Shown here piece by piece: positions 1 through 9,800 of a DNA stretch of 28,801 bases. Made by a program: the position numbers and the translations under genes. A model generated the notes under the pieces. It searched no databases and was not told where the DNA came from. It saw only the letters and a list, made by a program, of their open reading frames with translations. The stretch is from a virus: positions 1 through 28,801 of IMG/VR virus record IMGVR_UViG_3300035206_000598; one strand, given 5' to 3'. The stretch's first letter is position 1; each line of letters starts with the position of its first letter.

Positions 1-131
1 AGTTTACCCTCATTTTGACGTGAGGATAACCGTCACTCGATTACGCACCAGTGACTGGTACGATTACCCACGTTTATTATAGTGTCTGAGGCTCCACACT
101 ACGTACAAGATACAATATTTCGTCACTATTA
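1..131 (-). promoter_or_regulatory. Structured leader or small RNA with possible pseudoknot
   Basis: This stretch follows a terminator and a late-type promoter word, and no start codon with a ribosome binding site is visible in it. Bases 1-105 contain 48 G or C, richer than the AT-rich genes around it. On the minus strand it can fold into three hairpins: 62-44 (8 pairs, loop UCA), 29-4 (9 pairs, TTATCCTCA with TGAGGGTAA) and 101-80 (6 pairs plus a closing G-U). Each contains or ends in a G-U pair that would be an A-C mismatch on the plus strand, which favours a minus-strand RNA. TGACG (35-31) can also pair with CGTCA (20-16) in the loop of the 29-4 hairpin, giving an H-type pseudoknot. GAGGG at 11-7 is in the stem and could be the Shine-Dalgarno of a gene starting just outside the window. 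Its function is inferred. Confidence 0.4.
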
Positions 132-140
132 TATTTATCT
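132..140 (-). promoter_or_regulatory. T4-late-type promoter word AGATAAATA pointing out of the window
   Basis: The 9-mer AGATAAATA, read on the minus strand, is identical to words upstream of the 235-residue gene and gp25, and resembles the T4 late consensus TATAAATA. It lies just past the terminator at 157-187, as expected for the start of a new transcription unit running towards position 1. Unlike the other copies it has no gene start 17-20 bases downstream. The structured leader lies there instead. Confidence 0.5.
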
Positions 141-156
141 AAAATCTGGCATACAT

Positions 157-187
157 AAAAAAGCAGGGTTTAAAACCCTGCTTTTTT
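157..187 (-). terminator. Strong, bidirectional intrinsic terminator
   Basis: Fourteen perfect pairs (AAAAAAGCAGGGTT with AACCCTGCTTTTTT) flank a TAA loop. The GC-rich core is GCAGGG/CCCTGC, and the flanking A/T runs give a U-tract whichever strand is read. It begins 18 bases after the stop of the 623-residue fibre gene, so it probably ends the late structural transcript. The symmetry means it could also stop transcription from the opposite direction. Confidence 0.92.
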
Positions 188-205
188 TATTCATAATACG
201 AAATA

Positions 206-2077
206 TTATGCATTTACTTGAACAAAAGCTTCAATAGAACCTACTTCGTCATTTTCTTTATTTTCAAGTGCTCGTCCAATAACACCCCAGAGAAGCGTTA
301 ACTGGTCTCCGTTGTCGTTACAATGCTTAATAAAATCTTGCGGTAATGCCTGGGCAACGCCTGGAATTTCACTGTTAATTAAGCGGTCGCCTTTATTAAC
401 CTTACCAATTACTTTAACTGGTGCTCGCCCTGTTAATGTAACGTATGGATGGGTATTAGAAGTACCTGCTTCGGAATTCATCTTATAAGCAGGTTGTGTC
501 GAAACAACGCCAAATACTGAAGTTGAGCAGAAGCCATTTGCTGTAGTTATTTCATTAACTCCACCTAACTGAACTACAGTACCCGGACTTAACGTTTCGT
601 CTGCATGATATCGTTCTGCCATATCAGCATATTGTGCCGAAGTTGCTAATGCGTAAACAGTACCCGCTTGCATATTTGCGTCTGAATGTGTTGATCCGTC
701 GGCCGAAGTTGTTGCTCTCCAACGATCTGATGATTCTTCCCAAACAAAGTAAGCATCTGATGCGCCTCGCTCTGCTTGCATACCAATGTATGTTGCCGAA
801 GCAGATGAATTACCACTAGCTAACTGAATTATTGCATCTTCAACTGCTAAATTTGTGGTATCAACTGTTGTTGTTGTACCATTAATAGTCAAATCACCTG
901 TAATAACAACATCATTATCGAATGTTTTAGTGCCGCCGATGTTTTGATTGCCGGTGGTCAACACAATACCGCCCAGTGATACACCGCCTATTTGTGATGA
1001 ATTTGTAGCAGTATCAGCATTACCAGTAATATTAATTGTATAATTACCAGATAGTCTACCAGAAGGTACAGTTCCGGATACTAAATTGGTTGCATTTGTA
1101 TAATAAGATGCGGCTTGCCCATTTAATTGCGTTGCACTTGTTGCTGTTGTTGCATTACCAGCCAAAGCACCTGTAAATGTTGTAGCATAAATGTTTGCAA
1201 ATCTTGCAGCTCCACTACCTACTGTGTAAGAATTATCTGCATCTGGCAAGGTACTTGCATTTGTGGCCACAAACGGAGCGGCCGCTGGATTTGTAAAATT
1301 AGCATAATCCAAATAATATGCTGGTAGCTGGCCGCCAAGTTTTGTCGAATCACTTGCATTATTAACAGTTGCGTCTGTGTATGCGGTGTTAATATTCATA
1401 CCACGTGTAACTTTACTATTATTAGCAAGATTACTATCAGTATCACATGCACCATGTACTGCTGTTACTAACGTTTGTTGACCCTGGCCGGTTGGCTCTG
1501 TTGCTAAGAAATGAAATGTTTCTTGAGCAAAAACAGCAACAATATTATCTGCTGTGATTGTAGATGCTGGTGTTGCTGGGTCTCGTATAAACAGTACAGC
1601 AACAGTTTTTGCACCTCCATCATTTGTACTTGTTAAATCTGTCGTTGACGTTACTTTAACGAACGCCATTTCGGTTCCATGTGCACCAGGTATACTTGCG
1701 TTAACCCATGCCGCGCTTGAACGAATTTGTAATTGTTTATCGTCAGTATCATAAAATAAATCACCATCACGTGCACTGGCAGGTGCGGTTGTACCAACAT
1801 AAACTTGTAATCTTTCAAATGAATTAGTATCTCCAGTTATGGAACAAACTTTAAGTACGTTCTCATTCTTATCATACCATAACTGGCCTTTAAGTGGACT
1901 TGTTGGCGCAGATGTTTTTGCAAAATTTTCAAGCAAGTAAACAAAGTTACTTGCAATAATCTGACCATACCCACTATAGTTTTTACCTAGTAATGATAAA
2001 GAAGTATTTGTATCCACTGTACCTGGATTTACATTCGTTAAAAAATTACCGTCGAATGTATTAATTGTATATGTCAT
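206..2077 (-). CDS. Tail fibre protein, 623 aa, with YADMAERY C-terminal domain
   Basis: This is probably a distal tail fibre or fibre-like virion protein, a host-contacting appendage on the baseplate. The first ~85 residues (TYTINTFDGNFLTNVNPGT, then a SGYGQ...NFVYLLENFA stretch and GQLWYD) match the N-terminal domain of fibre proteins common in marine T4-like phages, probably the baseplate attachment part. The middle is low-complexity Thr/Ala/Asn/Gly, with units such as NADTATNSSQIGG near residue 350 and a GDLTINGTTTTVDTTNL strand-rich section, typical of trimeric fibre shafts. From about residue 480 a compact domain begins with AQYADMAERYHAD and PGTVVQLGG. It resembles C-terminal domains of many phage structural proteins, including Peptidase_G2-like chaperone domains, but I cannot identify a catalytic site. 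The ATG is preceded by AGGATAAAGAGAGAG, a good ribosome binding region, 20 bases after the previous gene. The terminator follows. Confidence 0.8.
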   Translation of the reverse strand: MTYTINTFDGNFLTNVNPGTVDTNTSLSLLGKNYSGYGQIIASNFVYLLENFAKTSAPTSPLKGQLWYDKNENVLKVCSITGDTNSFERLQVYVGTTAPASARDGDLFYDTDDKQLQIRSSAAWVNASIPGAHGTEMAFVKVTSTTDLTSTNDGGAKTVAVLFIRDPATPASTITADNIVAVFAQETFHFLATEPTGQGQQTLVTAVHGACDTDSNLANNSKVTRGMNINTAYTDATVNNASDSTKLGGQLPAYYLDYANFTNPAAAPFVATNASTLPDADNSYTVGSGAARFANIYATTFTGALAGNATTATSATQLNGQAASYYTNATNLVSGTVPSGRLSGNYTINITGNADTATNSSQIGGVSLGGIVLTTGNQNIGGTKTFDNDVVITGDLTINGTTTTVDTTNLAVEDAIIQLASGNSSASATYIGMQAERGASDAYFVWEESSDRWRATTSADGSTHSDANMQAGTVYALATSAQYADMAERYHADETLSPGTVVQLGGVNEITTANGFCSTSVFGVVSTQPAYKMNSEAGTSNTHPYVTLTGRAPVKVIGKVNKGDRLINSEIPGVAQALPQDFIKHCNDNGDQLTLLWGVIGRALENKENDEVGSIEAFVQVNA

Positions 2078-2097
2078 AATTCTCTCTCTTTATCCTT

Positions 2098-2805
2098 TTA
2101 TTGCATTTGAATTCGGATTGTATAAACAATCTCAATTATTCTATTTAATGATTTCTGTATAGGGTGGAAAATAACATGTGTTAGCATATAGCACTTTGAA
2201 TTAAAATCTAATATTGTTGCGGCGTCTGTTGCAGTTCCTGCTATTTCATTACCAGTTGCTACATCAAGACTAAAAAGTCCTAACTCATCAAATACAAAAT
2301 CATCCATAAAGTCTGTACTATTATCAAAATTAGACTGAACACTGGGTTCACCAAACTCTAATGTACAAGTCACTTTAATATCTGTATAACTTGTTGAACT
2401 TGGCAAAACTTCAATTTTATTTTTTGATGTTGCAGTATTTGACGCTGCCAGATCATCAACAACTTTAAAATATTTTAATGCATATAAATTAGAAGTTGGC
2501 GATGTATAATCGGGTGCTTCACTAACATTAGTTGTTTTATATGTAATCTTTCCTAAAGTGTTAACGTTTGAACCGCCATTACCAAACCCCATGTAATGAA
2601 TATCATAATTAGCCTTACCTGCTAATGTTTGTGCAAGATGTTTAGCCATATTACCAAAGTGAATTGCGTTTCTCTTATTAACTAATTCAACTGGTTCTTC
2701 TTCATCTGTTATATCACGAATTAAAATATGACCTTCCATTCGAACACCACCGGTCTCGTCTGGTTTTTCAGTTGTTAATTCTTTATGCTTATTTTTATTT
2801 TCCAT
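2098..2805 (-). CDS. Virion structural protein, 235 aa, fibre-gene neighbour
   Basis: The exact role is unknown. The sequence is acidic and charged at the N-terminus (MENKNKHKELTTEKPDE), then has a conserved-looking core: MEGHILIRD, VELVNKRNAIHFGNMAKHLA and a glycine turn at MGFGNGG. That core resembles a small virion protein commonly placed beside tail-fibre genes in marine T4-like phages. The C-terminal half, with FVFDELGLFS and a final IVYTIRIQMQ strand, reads as a beta-rich domain. No signal peptide or membrane segment is visible. The ATG lies 20 bases downstream of an AGATAAATA word, with only a weak GAG as ribosome binding site. It sits between two fibre genes, so a fibre connector or baseplate-attachment role is likely but inferred. 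Confidence 0.65.
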   Translation of the reverse strand: MENKNKHKELTTEKPDETGGVRMEGHILIRDITDEEEPVELVNKRNAIHFGNMAKHLAQTLAGKANYDIHYMGFGNGGSNVNTLGKITYKTTNVSEAPDYTSPTSNLYALKYFKVVDDLAASNTATSKNKIEVLPSSTSYTDIKVTCTLEFGEPSVQSNFDNSTDFMDDFVFDELGLFSLDVATGNEIAGTATDAATILDFNSKCYMLTHVIFHPIQKSLNRIIEIVYTIRIQMQ

Positions 2806-2825
2806 TATAAAAACTCATTATTACT

Positions 2826-2834
2826 TATTTATCT
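2826..2834 (-). promoter_or_regulatory. T4-late-type promoter word upstream of the 235-aa gene
   Basis: AGATAAATA on the minus strand, 20 bases before the ATG at 2805. It is identical to the words at 25574-25582 and 132-140. It probably drives the 235-residue gene and the following 623-residue fibre as one transcript ending at 157-187. Confidence 0.5.
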
Positions 2835-2857
2835 ATTATAATTCTATTAGTATATTA

Positions 2858-2971
2858 TCAATAGCCCCATTGCTCAATCTGAAACATTCGGTTTATATCA
2901 GTTGTATTATCGTTGCCTCTGGTGTCGCATAATACCCATTTAAGTGTTGCGGCGCCGCTTACTTTAATATC
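2858..2971 (-). pseudogene. Orphan tail-fibre C-terminus, 37 codons, out of frame
   Basis: Directly after, and overlapping the stop of, the 297-residue fibre, the +1 frame reads 37 sense codons to a TGA at 2860-2858. The peptide includes VSGAATLKWVLCDTRGNDN and ends NRMFQIEQWGY. It looks like the end of a real fibre protein rather than chance sequence: it is hydrophobic and aromatic with balanced composition, and similar NRMFQIE-type endings occur in marine phage fibres. There is no start codon. The frame is closed upstream by a TAA at 2983-2981, so only about three further codons could be added. It could be the remnant of a replaced fibre gene, the 3' end of the 297-residue gene cut off by a one-base indel, or less likely a frameshift product. 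It matters because such tips usually contact the receptor. Confidence 0.55.
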
Positions 2972-3863
2972 AACTATATATTATCTCATCATAAGTCCTC
3001 CAGTCACTGCCAGTATAAAACACACCAATTGATTTGCTGTTTGTTGAGACTACCATATCTGTTGCTGATCCCATAATAGTATTACCATTGCGGCCAATTG
3101 TTAAGTTATTTGTTGCATATGCACCACCTGCATCAGCAAAAAATATTGCGTCTCCCGCTGATGGTGATGCTGGTAATGTTGCTGTCACTGGCGCACTTGT
3201 CGTATTAACGCCATATCGTGTTCCTGCTGTTGCATTGAATGCCGCTGTTTGAATTGAAAATGACCCTTCATCCGTACCAGTAGTATATCCAGCTGCTGAA
3301 TGGTCGCCCCAACCAAATGCTGTATCCCAATTTGCACTACCTGCGGCTACAATTCTTGCATCTGCTCTTGCATCTGTATAATAAAGATTTGTTCCTTCTG
3401 GTAATGTAGTTGTTGCTACGCCAGTTAAATCTAAATTAGCACCTACTTGTAAAGCAATACGTGCATCTGCTCTTGCATCTGTATAATAAAGATTTGTTCC
3501 TTCTGTTAGGTCACCCGTGTCGGCAGCTGCTATACGTGCATCTGCTCTTGCATCTGTATAATATAAATTAGTAACTTCTGGTACTACGGCAGTATTAAGT
3601 GTTTGAAAGGATTTATCACCCCTCCAATATGTAGTAGTAGCACCGGCTGTAATTGTTGGTTCTTTGCCTGCTAATGATGTTGTTATAGTTGCGGCATAAT
3701 TAGCGTCATCACCTAATGCAGCTGCCAACTCATTTAGAGTATCCAATGCACCGGGTGCGAAATCAACTAAATTAGTTATCTTTGTATCTAAGTCAGTAAA
3801 GTTTCCATCTAACTCTGCATGAGTTAATGCTGATCCTTTGACTGCTCTATATGTTAATGTCAT
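2970..3863 (-). CDS. Short tail fibre protein with NLYYTDARADARI repeats, 297 aa
   Basis: This is a fibre-type virion protein. The N-terminus MTLTYRAVKGSALTHAELD, followed by NFTDLDTKI, is a common start in marine phage fibre proteins and probably docks to the baseplate. Residues ~95-170 hold three copies of (T)NLYYTDARADARI, a motif typical of phage fibre shafts. Next comes FGWGDHSAAGYTT, also a fibre signature. The C-terminal ~100 residues have beta-strand character and end YTGSDWRTYDEIIYS. The start ATG has a good AGGAAAG ribosome binding site 5-6 bases upstream. The stop (TGA, 2972-2970) overlaps an out-of-frame fibre-like ending, so the gene may be truncated by about 37 residues. The giant gene ends 36 bases upstream. 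Confidence 0.8.
   Translation of the reverse strand: MTLTYRAVKGSALTHAELDGNFTDLDTKITNLVDFAPGALDTLNELAAALGDDANYAATITTSLAGKEPTITAGATTTYWRGDKSFQTLNTAVVPEVTNLYYTDARADARIAAADTGDLTEGTNLYYTDARADARIALQVGANLDLTGVATTTLPEGTNLYYTDARADARIVAAGSANWDTAFGWGDHSAAGYTTGTDEGSFSIQTAAFNATAGTRYGVNTTSAPVTATLPASPSAGDAIFFADAGGAYATNNLTIGRNGNTIMGSATDMVVSTNSKSIGVFYTGSDWRTYDEIIYS
3355..3580 (-). repeat. Three-copy direct repeat in the short fibre gene
   Basis: Copies lie at 3357-3400, 3462-3505 and 3537-3580. The first two are identical over 44 bases on inspection. The third diverges in the half read last on the plus strand. Start-to-start spacings are 105 and 75 bases, both multiples of three, so copy-number change would keep the frame. 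Each copy encodes NLYYTDARADARI. Confidence 0.9.
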
Positions 3864-3880
3864 TATTCTTTCCTATCAAA

Positions 3881-3889
3881 TATTTATTA
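3881..3889 (-). promoter_or_regulatory. Late-type promoter variant TAATAAATA upstream of short fibre
   Basis: Minus-strand TAATAAATA ends 17 bases before the ATG at 3863, close to the 19-20 base spacing of the AGATAAATA copies. It is one of few motifs in the 36-base gap after the giant gene. The call rests on position and similarity to TATAAATA. The sequence is so AT-rich that chance is possible. Confidence 0.35.
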
Positions 3890-3899
3890 AATTTATATG

Positions 3900-6800
3900 C
3901 TATGCCAAGGCATTTCCTGGACGATTCTTAAAGAAGATTGCCTGCGGTGATACTGAAAAATATATACCACCATATTCAACATAATCAGAATCAACATAAT
4001 CAGCATCAACATATGCCGCCGGATCCCATGTAGTTTCAGTATCGTATGTCAGTATGTTATTAACATCACCACTAAAAATTGCTATACCATTAGCATGGTC
4101 TTGGGCACTAGTAGTACCAGTTCCTCGACGACAATGTAACAATTTATTATTTACTATATCAATATCTAAATATTCAACTCTTTCACTGCCAATGAATACC
4201 ACACCAGGTGTTGTATAACCAGTTCCTAGCGAATTTAAATATGGTTCAGGCAGTACTTTTGCATCTGTAACACTGATCTCAGTATCTAATTTTGTTATAG
4301 CCGTTGATGCTGTTGTCTTTGTAGCATTTGGCAGAGCATAATATTTTGTCTCTCCATCAGCATCATAATATATTCTAAAACTTATTGATTCTGTTACGCT
4401 ACCTAAAATATAATGATTATTAGTTTGTACTGTGATTTGTAAACCTTCCTTACTACTAATTGGTATTAATTCATCTGGCCATTGTTCGTGCGTTGGGCGA
4501 ACATATCCTTTGCTATCCCTGTCTTTCCTGTCTATAGATAAATTAGGAATACCTTGTTGATCAAAATCACCAATAAGGAAATCAGGATCGTGAACAGGAC
4601 GTTTAGTTATATCATAATTTGCTGGTTCAGGCTTACCATAATATTTTTGACCAATGACATATGGATATGCCGGCGTATTATTTTCATCTACTGTAACATA
4701 ATATGCATATATACCACCTGGCTTTTCTGGTGTTGACGCAAATCGGCCGTTGTACTCATCTAAATCGCCCAGTCCGGCAACATATTCATAATCTTCATAA
4801 TATGTACCATCATAACTACCAGCTGGTATCGTGGTTTCGCTCCCTATTGCAACCCTGGTACCTGTTTTTAATCTATAACTTGACCGTACTTTTCGTAAAA
4901 TATTCTTAACTGTAAAAATTATAATAGTTCCACTTGCAGGAGCTGTACCAAATGTTATTTGGCTCTTTTCACTTCCGGTGGCACCTGTATATGTAAAATC
5001 AGTTGTAACAGTCTGTTCTACACCATCAACTAATATTTTTATAAAACTATCGTGCATCATTGATGTATTATATTCAGGGCCTGATGGTCCATTAAAAACT
5101 GTTGTAGTGCCGTCGCCAATATAAGATGTACTTGGGTAAACATTTGGACCATAAATTGGAACTCCATCCCATGCATAACCTAACAACGGACTATGCTCAT
5201 TAATAACATCATTATAAATCCCAATTGGATTGGCATAATAATGATATGTGCCATATAAATCAACTGCGCCTCCGTGTTCGTCTCTCCATCTCCAATAAAA
5301 TTTTTCTGTTCCAGGTCCATAGCCTGCTGTACTTCCAGCAGTATACATAGCATCATAATTCCAAACACCATCATTGCCATGACTATCTCGAGTTTTAGTA
5401 CTATATAAAACTACACCATTTCTTAATAATGCAATCGGACCTTGCGGTATTTTCACTTTATCTGCTGTAGGTGGTACACTTACTTCACCAGGTATGTTCC
5501 ATGTCATGTTTTGATGTATAATTACATTTGGATTATTTTCATCTAAATGAGGCCAATTGATATCATACCAATTTGATGGATGATCCGGTATACCGCTTGC
5601 TGTTACATAAATAAACTTTTTAGTATAATGAACTTTCTCTACACCTGCTTTTGTTACTGAATTATAAATATGCCAACCAATCCTATCATTACCATATTCT
5701 GCTGTAGCTTCTACTGCAAAATTTGGAAATTCTGGAAACATAACAGGTAATGTCTGTCCTTGATCCCATTTTAATAATGTTTTGCTGAAACCATCTTCAA
5801 CAACCGTATAATCCCACGGCTGACTATCCCAGCCCCATTCTTGCGGCATCGGCGAATCATTTTCAAATGTTGTTAAATCAAATCGTTCACCATCTTCGAT
5901 TTCAATTTTAGATGTATCATAAAATGCCTCGTACACATTCTCCAATAACAACCTTTGTAAATTGTCATATTCCCTAATAAAATTATTAATTTCTATTCCT
6001 GCTTCGGATGCAGGGCCGGCTCCTAAATCCACAGCATCAATTTCACTGTCAAAAGAATAATTTTGTCCTGTCCTTAAAACAGCATTAATATCATAATCAT
6101 ATCTTTGTACTGCGGCATGTACTGTTAATGTTAAATCTTCATGATAACCATTTGCTAACTTATAATACACATCAGCACCTTGTAATTGATCATATGTTAT
6201 TATTGTGGATCCTGATAGTTCATTAGCAACAATTATTGGATGATTTTTAATATTATCAGTAACTGTTAACTTCATAGTTGCCAATTTGGCAAGATCTGCG
6301 CTTGTAGCACTAGAATATTTTACAATACGCTGTGATGCATGATCATCAGGACTACCGAGAACCAAATCACCTACTGTTGTTCGAGTATTTAAATCTGTTA
6401 TAGCAGTACGCCTGCGTTGTGCATTCGTAAACTCCATTTCATGATGCACTGTACGTGAATCTACCCCTACATTACCGGTGGTTACATATGTTTTTGCCTG
6501 TAAAATATTATTATCAACTCTATCAAATACTAAACTAATCTTAGATGCCCGTAATAAATTAGTATCCGTATGGTTATCTAAGTAATCTTTATAAATTCCG
6601 GTTTGTAAAATTTCATCATAGCTCGGATGTACTCCGGTTAATAACGGTTGTACTTTACCAGTATTACGATTATAATACGGTGGATTATCAAAATCAGTAA
6701 TATGTGATTTTGCAATGTCTAATTCTAAATTTTTAATACCCCTAAATTCTCTAACTTTTGATGTATAAGGTTTAATTTCATTAATATACTCTTGCAAATG

Positions 6801-9800
6801 AGGCAAAAGTTCAACTTTAAAATTAGGAAGCTGCTTAACATTATCTTCGGCCGAAGAAATATTTAAATATGAACTCTTGAGTATCCAATCTACATCACCT
6901 TGCTCCGAAAGAACATATGATATCATACCAAAGAATATTTCATTTATTCTAACCAGCCAATCAATTGTAAAAACATTATTAAAAATAGTATCGATAATAG
7001 TACGAAAATCAGTACTTTGCGCCAACGTAAATGTATCTGTATACGCTATTGTTTCAAAGTTTATAGTCTGTTTTTCTGCACCTATTTTTAAGAATGTTTT
7101 TGTAGCAAGGACATACTTATAAACACGCCATCTATTTGTACCATCATTTTCGACTTTTACAATATCACCATCAAGCAACCCGGTTAATAATTTTCTTTTT
7201 GCTATTGTATCTACTGTATATTTAATTACAGTATCGGTAGAATATCCAGTGGCCCACCAATCAATATAAGTTATAAATTGATTATTATAAACATTAATAT
7301 CCCATCCTGTTTTATCATCATTAACCGGTAATGTTGTTAAAATTGCATTCATTAAAACAACAAAATTCTTTCTTGCTAATTTTACATTTTTAAACCACGT
7401 TTGTCGCGGACGATATAATGTACCATATCGCATTTCTTCATGCAATATAGTAGTATCAGGTATTGCTAATCCTGTTTTATCATATCCTACTAAACTATCA
7501 ATCATTTTATTAATAAAATAAAGAGGTATAGTACTTCGCGAATCATCTTTTCTCAATAAAACCCATTGCTTATGTATATTCCCTTCATCTTTTTTTACTT
7601 TATATTCTAACTGTAATCGAGAATCTTCTGCTGTTATTAAATGATCAATGTTATTAACAACCATTGCGCCGCCGGGCTTTCTATAAGTTATTTGCAATAT
7701 ATCACCTAAAATTGCCGGAGTAGTTAATATAATAGATTGTATCGTGCCGTTCGCTGATATAACACCGTTGGAATATGTTACCTTAATACCATTAAGCCTT
7801 ACAGCTGCAATGAGCGACGGATCTATGCCTACCGTAGAAATAGTCTGTGAAGCACCTGCAACAGTAATAACATCATCTACTCTTTCATAATAATTACTAA
7901 TTGGAGCATACCATTGTGTATTTTCCAAAGTAGATATATATGTTGCAACACTACTTGCGCTTCGTAAACGCCAGTCAACATTTGGTATAGTTGTTTTATT
8001 TTTTACCCAAAAGTAATAATTCGTTACAAATTTACTTGTAGCAAGATCCCATTCTTCAACTTGACTATACTGTGCTATACTTTTAACTGTACCAGTACCT
8101 GTATACTGTGACGGTTCTACTGTACTTTTCACCCATTCATATATATCAATACTCGACCCGGGAAACATTTGATTCCAATACTTTCTGCGATATCTATTGT
8201 CTCCTTGCTCTGCATCATAAAACTTTACTGTAGATATATCCCACCAAAGGTGTCCTACTTGCCTACTATCCCATAGAAGATCTTCATTCACTAATGAACT
8301 AGCATCATCGCTAACAGTATATCTTGCAGGATCTCTATTTAATTTATATGAAATCTCAGTATCTGCTAACCCACTAATAATACCTTTTGGAAAATCTAAC
8401 AACGACAAGTCTGCATCAACTGCTTTTTCATTTGCATCAAACAATGTAGCAACATCAAACAGTGCCGAATTAATTCGCTCTTCTTCAGTTCTATGTGATT
8501 CAAACCATGTATCGAAACTAGTAATATCAGTAAAACCAGTATTTACTTCTAAACCTGTTCCAATAATTGCATCAACATTAATAACTGGTGTATTAGTTAA
8601 CAACGGCAAATATGTAATATCGCCCTGATTAACAATTGCTATTTCCTCAACCGGGCCTGCTATGTTTGCAGTTGCAGATGCACCGGCGCTTCCTCCTCCA
8701 GTAAATACTACAGTCGGAACTGATGTATAGTTACCTGGCTCTTCTACTGCTACACTTGTAACAACACCCGAAATAGTCGCAGTTGCGGTTGCTTGCCGCG
8801 GAGTGCATCCGCCGCCACCGCCATATGCAGGAGCATCAATTTTTAAATCAGGGGCGGCCTGAAATGTATCACTAATTGTAACATCAAGAGATTTTACTTT
8901 AAACAATAAATCTAATGTTAAACCTGTTCTACCTGTTGAAGGAGACGATGTTGTTGCACAGTTTGTATGTGACGGTAATACGGTATAGTCGCCGCCATCA
9001 GTGATTGTTATACCGGTAACCGAACTAATTGGTACTATCGTGATCACCGCTACAGCACTTGATCCACCACCGCCAGTAAAGGTAACCGACGGTGCTGATG
9101 TGTATCCATCTCCTGCAAGAGTTATTGTAACACCAGTAACTATGCCTGTACCAACATCAATTGTTGCCGTTGCTGTTGCTGTTGTACCACTTGTAGGCGG
9201 ATCTATAGTAACAGTCGGTGCTGATGTATATCCAGAACCTGGATTAGTTACTGTTATACTATTAACTTCCCCGACACCTACCGATGAAACAGTACCTGTT
9301 GCAGTAGTACCTGTTCCGCCTGTTACCATTATTACATCATTTACTGCATAACCTGTGCCTGGCGTATTTACAGTCATTCCAACACAACCGCCATCTGTAC
9401 CAACTTCCATATGTACTGCTACTGTTGAGTCATCATCCCTAATTCCTTTACCGGCTGATACTACTAACTTACCTGTGTGGGGGGAATTAAATGTTGCTGT
9501 TAACTCATTAATAGAAGTATGTGTAATCGTTGGAAAATCATAGTTACCTTTAATATTATAATGCTTATCAGCAGTATTAGCTGAGAATACACTACCGCCG
9601 GATACAATTGCTTTACCTGCGGTTGCTGTTGGGAATGTTATAGTTAAATTATTATTATCAATATATTTAATAGCAGGATTATCATACAATCCTTTAATAT
9701 TATAATACAATTCTGATTGTCCATTAAATGTAGTACCTTCAGATATAATTGCTTTACCTGCTGTTGCTGTTGCAAATGTAATTGTTAATGTATTAGCATC

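Noticed and set aside
2-82. Plus-strand frame open for 26 codons to a TAG, which could be the end of a converging gene before the bidirectional terminator
   Set aside because: An open run this short is expected by chance. The third codon positions look GC-richer than the resident genes, and the minus-strand G-U pairing pattern explains the region better. It stays possible if the sequence to the left supports it.
40-110. Possible tRNA in the GC-richer leader
   Set aside because: No cloverleaf with a 7-base acceptor stem, anticodon arm and TTC-type T-loop could be drawn.
9001-9351. Plus-strand ORF of 116 codons rich in Val, Pro and Thr
   Set aside because: It is an antisense shadow of the Gly/Thr/Val repeat region of the giant. 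The composition mirrors the repeats, and there is no ribosome binding site or independent context.
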